This document shows positions 6,092-10,286 of a stretch of 10,286 nt of DNA, in pieces; position 1 is the first letter of the stretch, and each line of letters begins with the position of its first letter. The position numbers were made by a program, and so were the translations under genes. The notes below the pieces were generated by a model. The model did no database searches and was not told the DNA's origin. It saw only the letters and a list, made by a program, of their open reading frames with translations. This DNA is from an uncultured Flavobacteriales bacterium (GTDB lineage: Bacteria > Bacteroidota > Bacteroidia > Flavobacteriales_D > Sanyastnellaceae), in the NCBI GenBank assembly GCA_937897625.1, contig CALCNZ010000113.1:1-10286 (forward strand). Direction: 5' to 3'.

Positions 6092-7098
6092 GAGGCATTG
6101 ATCATTTTAGTGAAGGAATTTACCCAATTATCTGAAGAAAATTTCTTTGCAATTTGAGCACTGTTGTCGCCCATGTTATGAAGAGCTTCATGCGAAGCGG
6201 TGAATATTTTTAGGAGCTCAATTTTAAGTTCTTCGGTAGAATGTGGATTGAAGGAATACCCGTTTTTACCTTCCAACAATAAATCTTGTTTCGCACCAAC
6301 GGCAGCGGAAAGTAACAGGGGTTTTCCTAATGTTGCCATTTCATGTACCACAACTCCCCAGGGTTCATAAAGGCTAGGAAGCACAAATGCTGTGGCATCC
6401 TCGAGTTTCAAGCTTAAGGATTTTGGTTGAATAAATCCGTGATGAACAATTGCGTCATTTTCAATCCTTGTTGAAAATAATTCTCCAGTTCCAGCAATAT
6501 GTAACGTCCAACCCGAACGTTCGTTCGGTGGAATAGATAGAAAGGCTTCGCATAGAAAATTAATGTTTTTGGTAGGAATATATCTGGCAATGCACCACAA
6601 CTCTTTGGTGTCTCTGAGTGCTTTGTGATTAAATCGAAAAACATCTTCGCAGGTGTAAAATCCTTCAGAAATATTTTTGTCTGAAAAACCTAATTTGCGC
6701 GCTGTTTTAATTTGGGCCTTTCCAGGAATGAATGCGAAGCGAAAGTGTTTTTTATATTTCAATTTGAAATAAAAACTTCCGAGAACGAATTTCAGGTTGC
6801 TTTGCCACATTGTGTCGAAAGCCAAGGCAGTCGGCTTATTCAAGTCCTTCACCCATTGAATGTATTCCTTGTCACCCCAGCCACTACACAATATAAATGC
6901 TGGTCTGAATTCGGCTATTTTGGTTGCTGTTATTTCTGATTTCGATTCGAGTTGAATAGCAGAATTGAATTCGAAATTGAAAGGTGCTTCTTCGTTAATT
7001 GGATAATGAACCACAAGCAATTCATGCTGAAGGGCCAATTTATTCAAGCACTCCACGGTATATCCGGCTAATTCTCTGTATAGAACTAGAACTTTCAT
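6079..7098 (-). CDS. GT4-type glycosyltransferase (surface polysaccharide)
   Basis: GT-B fold glycosyltransferase, 339 residues, a probable cytoplasmic or membrane-associated sugar transferase for the repeat unit. The N-terminal half is divergent (MKVLVLYRELAGYT at the start, CSGWGD at 71-76). The C-terminal donor domain is clearer: LWCIARYIPTKNINFLCEAF (167-186), LHIAGTGEL (199-207), VHHGFI (218-223), FVLPSLYEPWGVVVHEMA with the EX7E pair E245 and E253, then GKPLLLS. KFVLGSFYFKLKYKKHFRFA (103-122) is basic and aromatic and may touch the membrane, which is an inference. The ATG overlaps the stop of the polymerase gene by 4 bases (ATGA). The donor sugar cannot be read from the sequence. Confidence 0.88.
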   Translation of the reverse strand: MKVLVLYRELAGYTVECLNKLALQHELLVVHYPINEEAPFNFEFNSAIQLESKSEITATKIAEFRPAFILCSGWGDKEYIQWVKDLNKPTALAFDTMWQSNLKFVLGSFYFKLKYKKHFRFAFIPGKAQIKTARKLGFSDKNISEGFYTCEDVFRFNHKALRDTKELWCIARYIPTKNINFLCEAFLSIPPNERSGWTLHIAGTGELFSTRIENDAIVHHGFIQPKSLSLKLEDATAFVLPSLYEPWGVVVHEMATLGKPLLLSAAVGAKQDLLLEGKNGYSFNPHSTEELKIELLKIFTASHEALHNMGDNSAQIAKKFSSDNWVNSFTKMINASCAE

Positions 7099-8366
7099 GG
7101 GGCTGATTCTAATTTGGCTTTTGCTTCTGCTTGAGCGGCAAGTTCAATCTTGTTGTCTTTCGCGAGATAGAAATACATCCATAAGAAAAAGGGAAATCCG
7201 TTCAGGAAGTAGTGCCCTTGTCTAGCGAGGTAAAGAATAATAATGAGTGCAATTCCATTCGACATTACCCAATGTTCTTCAGAGGCCGCTCGCTGTTTGA
7301 ATATCCAGCACTTAAATAGAATAAAGAACATTACAACTAAACCGTAAATTCCTGTTTCAGACATGAGCCGAAGAGCCATGGAATTGGCATCCATCTTATT
7401 GAATTCAATATCAACCGCACCCGCCAAGTTGGTCAGGGAATATTTATCGAAGGCCACTGGATGTGAACCGAGGCCCGTTCCAAAGAGTGGGTGACGTTTG
7501 AAGTTTTCTAACGCTATATGGTAGTTGTTATACAATACGAAGCTCGATCCGTGAATGTCGTAACTCTTGTAGTTCTGTGTTTCGAACATGGTAAACGTCC
7601 CGTCCCAACGATCGGTGAATTCCGGTACGTTTTTATAGGCGTAGTCGAACGAGAAGATAAATAGCGGGACAAAGATGATGGAATATTTTACAACCCCTAG
7701 ATTTAGCAAGAAGAGCACAATTGCAACGAATATTCCAATAATTCCGAGACTGGAATACGTTAATAAATAAGCTAGGATAATTACGAATCCATGCCAACGT
7801 TTTATGAAGAGGGTCTTTCGGGCAATAGTGTTGTATAGCGCAACAAAGAAGGCTGGTGCAATTACAGCTGCGAAGTACGAAGGCTCAGAGAACACCGAAT
7901 TCAGACGCAGTCCAATCCCACCAACTGTTAAACTCCATTTGTTGAATATCCAGTTGTAATTGTAGCCCGGTGTGAATCCGACAAAGAAAGAAACTAGCTG
8001 AAACAAACCAATGGCCGATACTATTAATGATCCCACCATGTAATACTTGAAGAGCTCCTTTAGTTTAAAATCGAAAACTTGAATGACATAATGATAGAAG
8101 AGAACCGACGCGAAGAAACCAATAAAGATTTTCGTGAACATAGTGGAAGTGTTTTGTCCTGTGGCGACATACACAATTCCAGAAATAAGTAAAGGGAAAA
8201 AAAGTAAAACGGGCCAACGAGGCAATCCGAATTTCGTAAAGAAAATTGGGAAGAAAATAACAAAAGCGAGATAGCTAACATAGGCCTCAAAGGGCTCTTT
8301 AAAAAATACGTACGACGAAATGAAGATGGTAATGAAAATGGATATAACTGTAAACCATCTAAACAT
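7095..8366 (-). CDS. O-antigen polymerase / ligase family membrane protein (Wzy-like)
   Basis: Integral membrane protein of 423 residues with roughly 11-12 hydrophobic segments. A large soluble loop lies near residues 240-335, followed by two or three more segments, which is the topology of Wzy polymerases and WaaL-type ligases. Family-like features are RLNSVFSEPSYFA (154-166), RHPLFGTGLGSHP (291-303) at the end of the loop, and DANSMALRLMSETGIYGL (326-343). The role expected is joining undecaprenyl-linked repeat units, or transferring the polymer to an acceptor, on the periplasmic face. Polymerase and ligase are hard to tell apart by sequence; the operon with glycosyltransferases and an acyltransferase favours polymerase. 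The C-terminal tail is alanine- and lysine-rich (AAQAEAKAKLESAP). It overlaps the acyltransferase gene by 8 bases at its start and the next gene by 4 at its end. Confidence 0.82.
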   Translation of the reverse strand: MFRWFTVISIFITIFISSYVFFKEPFEAYVSYLAFVIFFPIFFTKFGLPRWPVLLFFPLLISGIVYVATGQNTSTMFTKIFIGFFASVLFYHYVIQVFDFKLKELFKYYMVGSLIVSAIGLFQLVSFFVGFTPGYNYNWIFNKWSLTVGGIGLRLNSVFSEPSYFAAVIAPAFFVALYNTIARKTLFIKRWHGFVIILAYLLTYSSLGIIGIFVAIVLFLLNLGVVKYSIIFVPLFIFSFDYAYKNVPEFTDRWDGTFTMFETQNYKSYDIHGSSFVLYNNYHIALENFKRHPLFGTGLGSHPVAFDKYSLTNLAGAVDIEFNKMDANSMALRLMSETGIYGLVVMFFILFKCWIFKQRAASEEHWVMSNGIALIIILYLARQGHYFLNGFPFFLWMYFYLAKDNKIELAAQAEAKAKLESAP

Positions 8367-9624
8367 CTTCTTGGGCTATTTCGGTTTTGGGGTTAGGTTG
8401 TGCGTATTTGTCTTTCAAGCGAATAAACGCTTTTTCAAAAATATGATAACTTAACGAAGATACGGCCACCGTGAGTAAGAATGAAATTCCATAAAGTAGC
8501 AAATGCTGCGGTGTGTTAATGTCGTTGTCTAATCCAACGTATTTATCTAGAAAATGAATGGTGAAAACAATGCACATGACATGAAACATATAGAACCCGT
8601 AGGAAATTCTTCCAAGGTACTGGAGTATGCGATTTTCAAATCGGAGTAGCGATTTTTCGTTGCTGGCCACATTTAAAATAATTACCAAAAAAGATATTGA
8701 AAAAAGCAAATGAAGAATGTCTTCAAAAGCTGTTGGAGTGAAATAAATGAGAATTGGAATTATCACTATCGATAGCACTTGTGAAATTGGCTTGTAAACA
8801 AGGTGAAGTATTTTTTCCTTTTTATTGAAAAGGATATAGGCACCAAGTCCGCCCAAAGCCATGCATTCTAATTTCGACATGGCTAAAAATTTCTTTAATA
8901 CGACAAGAGCATCCAGTTTCACGAATGGCGAAAAAAGGAGAATAATTCCTTTCAAAACAATAATGCATCCAGCTATCCAAAGAATGGATTTCAGAACGTT
9001 TTTACTTTTTCGAATGAGCAAGGGCCACAGCAAATAGAATTGCTCTTCCACACCTATGGACCACGATTGACCAATGTTTGGAACAGCTGTGGTATAAATT
9101 GAAAAAGCAAGATTCGGCATGAAGAACGCGTATAGGGTTAGGTTACCCCAAAAATTCTGCTGAAAGAAATTGTCTTGTCCAGGAACAGCGAAAAAATCGA
9201 AAAAGGGAAGCACGAAAAATCCAAGAACAAAGATCAGATAGTACAAGGGCCAAATGCGAAAAGCTCTTCGCAAATAAAATTTTCCAATGGCAATTGTATT
9301 GTTCGATTGCTTTTCCTTCAGCAACAAATAGGTAATAAGAAATCCGCTGAGCACAAAAAAGAAAACAACGCCTAACGCACTGCTGTAGGCAATTAGAGGT
9401 GAGAGCGGGTCGATCTCCTTCGAAATAACAGATTGAAAAACGTTGAACTTGGTAATTCTTTCTTCCGGATCTATCCAGTGTGTTCCGAATCCGGTGAATT
9501 TTTTAATTAATTCAACATGCGTGAAGAACACCGCGAGCGCAGCGAAAAAACGTAAACTATCTAAGCCTTTGAAATACTCCTTCTTCACCAAAATATTCTT
9601 TGGTGTGAAATTAAGGCTTTTCAA
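8359..9624 (-). CDS. Acyltransferase-3 family membrane O-acyltransferase (OafA-like)
   Basis: Polytopic membrane acyltransferase, 421 residues, with about ten hydrophobic segments. Family members O-acylate (usually acetylate) sugars of O-antigen, exopolysaccharide or peptidoglycan. Visible signatures are LDSLRFFAALAVFFTH with the R-X10-H pair R25 and H36, FFFVLSGFLITYLL (88-101), YLRRAFRIWPLYY (117-129) with its RXXR, QSWSIGVEEQFYLLWP (186-201), and LGRISYGFYMFH (337-348). There is no C-terminal SGNH domain, so it is the membrane-only form. No ATG exists near the N-terminus. The start is TTG 9624 (overlapping the upstream stop by 14 bases), or TTG 9591 or GTG 9588, which would drop 11 or 12 residues. 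The conserved domain begins near residue 20, so all three are possible. Acyl group and target sugar are unknown. Confidence 0.9.
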   Translation of the reverse strand: MKSLNFTPKNILVKKEYFKGLDSLRFFAALAVFFTHVELIKKFTGFGTHWIDPEERITKFNVFQSVISKEIDPLSPLIAYSSALGVVFFFVLSGFLITYLLLKEKQSNNTIAIGKFYLRRAFRIWPLYYLIFVLGFFVLPFFDFFAVPGQDNFFQQNFWGNLTLYAFFMPNLAFSIYTTAVPNIGQSWSIGVEEQFYLLWPLLIRKSKNVLKSILWIAGCIIVLKGIILLFSPFVKLDALVVLKKFLAMSKLECMALGGLGAYILFNKKEKILHLVYKPISQVLSIVIIPILIYFTPTAFEDILHLLFSISFLVIILNVASNEKSLLRFENRILQYLGRISYGFYMFHVMCIVFTIHFLDKYVGLDNDINTPQHLLLYGISFLLTVAVSSLSYHIFEKAFIRLKDKYAQPNPKTEIAQEDV

Positions 9625-10286
9625 CCACGCGCTGAAAATTTTCTATGGTTTGCGAGATTATTTGCGACCATGTAAAGTTTGCGTGAATTTTATTTATTGA
9701 ATTGGACGAACGTTCAAGAACGGCTTCATCTTCGAGCAATTGAGCAGCTTCAATTGCTGAACGAATGGCTTGAATATCTTTCGGCTCAAAAAGAAATCCG
9801 TTGTCTTTGTTTACGAGTTCTTCCACAGCACCAACACGAGTGGCCAAAGGAATAAGTCCGCGAGACATGGCCTCCAAGATAACATTCGGCATTCCTTCAG
9901 AGTGAGAAGGCGCAATGAGAAAAGTGTGGCTGTCAATGATGTTATTCAACTCATTCACGTCTTTAACTTCTCCGTAAAAATGGACATTTGAACGTTTGAT
10001 TTTTTTTGACGGAGGAATTGCGCCAACGAAAGAAATTTCCAAATCGGGCATGGAAGCCACAACTTGCATAAGCTCTTCAACTCCTTTTCTTCTTTCATAA
10101 CGACCCACAAAAAGAAATCTGGAATTGATGGGAAGATTTCTTTTTTCTAGCAAGGTATTGTCGCTTACCGCGCCAGGAATGATTAATATTTTCGTTGAAG
10201 GAATTCCAATTCGATTCAAGATTGAAGTAATCTTTCCACCATAGGAAACGCAGTAATCTGCATGATTTAAATTCCATTTTACAGGA
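9611..10286 (-). CDS. GT4-type glycosyltransferase, N-terminus beyond window
   Basis: C-terminal part (about 225 residues) of a GT-B glycosyltransferase, probably the first polysaccharide gene touched by this window. The frame stays open to the right edge, so the TTG at 10219 is not the real start. Upstream codons read KWNLNHADYCVSYGGKITS before LNRIGIPSTKILIIPGAV, the normal hinge between acceptor and donor domains. Then come FLFVGRYERRKGVEELMQVV, ISFVGA, and the EX7E motif in PSHSEGMPNVILEAMSRG, followed by LATRVGAVEELV. This is a textbook GT4 donor domain, the best conserved of the three glycosyltransferases here. Roughly the N-terminal 130-160 residues should lie past the edge. Its stop overlaps the longest form of the acyltransferase gene. 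Confidence 0.9.
   Translation of the reverse strand, partial: PVKWNLNHADYCVSYGGKITSILNRIGIPSTKILIIPGAVSDNTLLEKRNLPINSRFLFVGRYERRKGVEELMQVVASMPDLEISFVGAIPPSKKIKRSNVHFYGEVKDVNELNNIIDSHTFLIAPSHSEGMPNVILEAMSRGLIPLATRVGAVEELVNKDNGFLFEPKDIQAIRSAIEAAQLLEDEAVLERSSNSINKIHANFTWSQIISQTIENFQRVVEKP

Noticed and set aside
5807..6157. Plus-strand open frame of 116 codons opposite the asnB start
   Set aside because: It is antisense to the conserved glutaminase domain of asnB and to the end of the upstream glycosyltransferase; no motif or start signal supports it.
10217..10219. TTG as the start of the right-most glycosyltransferase
   Set aside because: The frame stays open to the window edge, and the upstream codons read as a normal glycosyltransferase hinge region, so the gene is cut by the window.

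Overview
The window looks like one end of an assembled contig from a Bacteroidota bacterium, most likely a Flavobacteriales-type lineage. The reasons are a moderately low GC content, starts without Shine-Dalgarno sequences, long runs of overlapping same-strand genes, Bacteroidota-style promoter look-alikes (TTG / TAnnTTTG), and the pairing of a kynurenine 3-monooxygenase with a RimK-type ligase. This assignment is inferred from gene content and was not checked by any search. The first 48 bases are not genomic. They are the Illumina TruSeq i5 adapter with its index, so the true sequence starts at about base 49.

All nine supported genes are on the minus strand, so transcription runs from right to left. 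Right part (10286 down to 3117): six genes, each overlapping the next by 4 to 14 bases, for building a surface polysaccharide (capsule, exopolysaccharide or O-antigen). In transcription order they are a GT4-type glycosyltransferase (cut by the window edge), an acyltransferase-3 membrane O-acyltransferase, a Wzy/O-antigen-ligase-type polymerase, a second glycosyltransferase, an AsnB-type glutamine amidotransferase, and a third glycosyltransferase. The likely scheme is that the glycosyltransferases assemble the repeat unit at the inner membrane, AsnB amidates a carboxyl group (possibly on a uronic acid), the acyltransferase decorates the sugar, and the polymerase or ligase joins units on the periplasmic side. 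No flippase, chain-length regulator or export gene is visible, so the locus should continue past the right edge.

Middle (2979-3116): a 138-base spacer, the longest non-coding stretch in the window. Most of it is a degenerate tandem array of a 12-base unit (about nine units, 3005-3112), including two identical 25-base copies 48 bases apart. Next to it are a possible rimK promoter and a perfect 13-base palindrome just before the rimK start. This spacer is the least explained part of the window.

Left part (2978 down to 49): three metabolic or housekeeping genes. These are rimK (ATP-grasp glutamate ligase for ribosomal protein S6), a PLP-dependent cystathionine gamma-synthase/lyase family gene, and, almost touching it, kmo (kynurenine 3-monooxygenase). 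The kmo 3' end is lost at the adapter junction. No RNA genes, mobile elements, CRISPR arrays or convincing terminators were seen.
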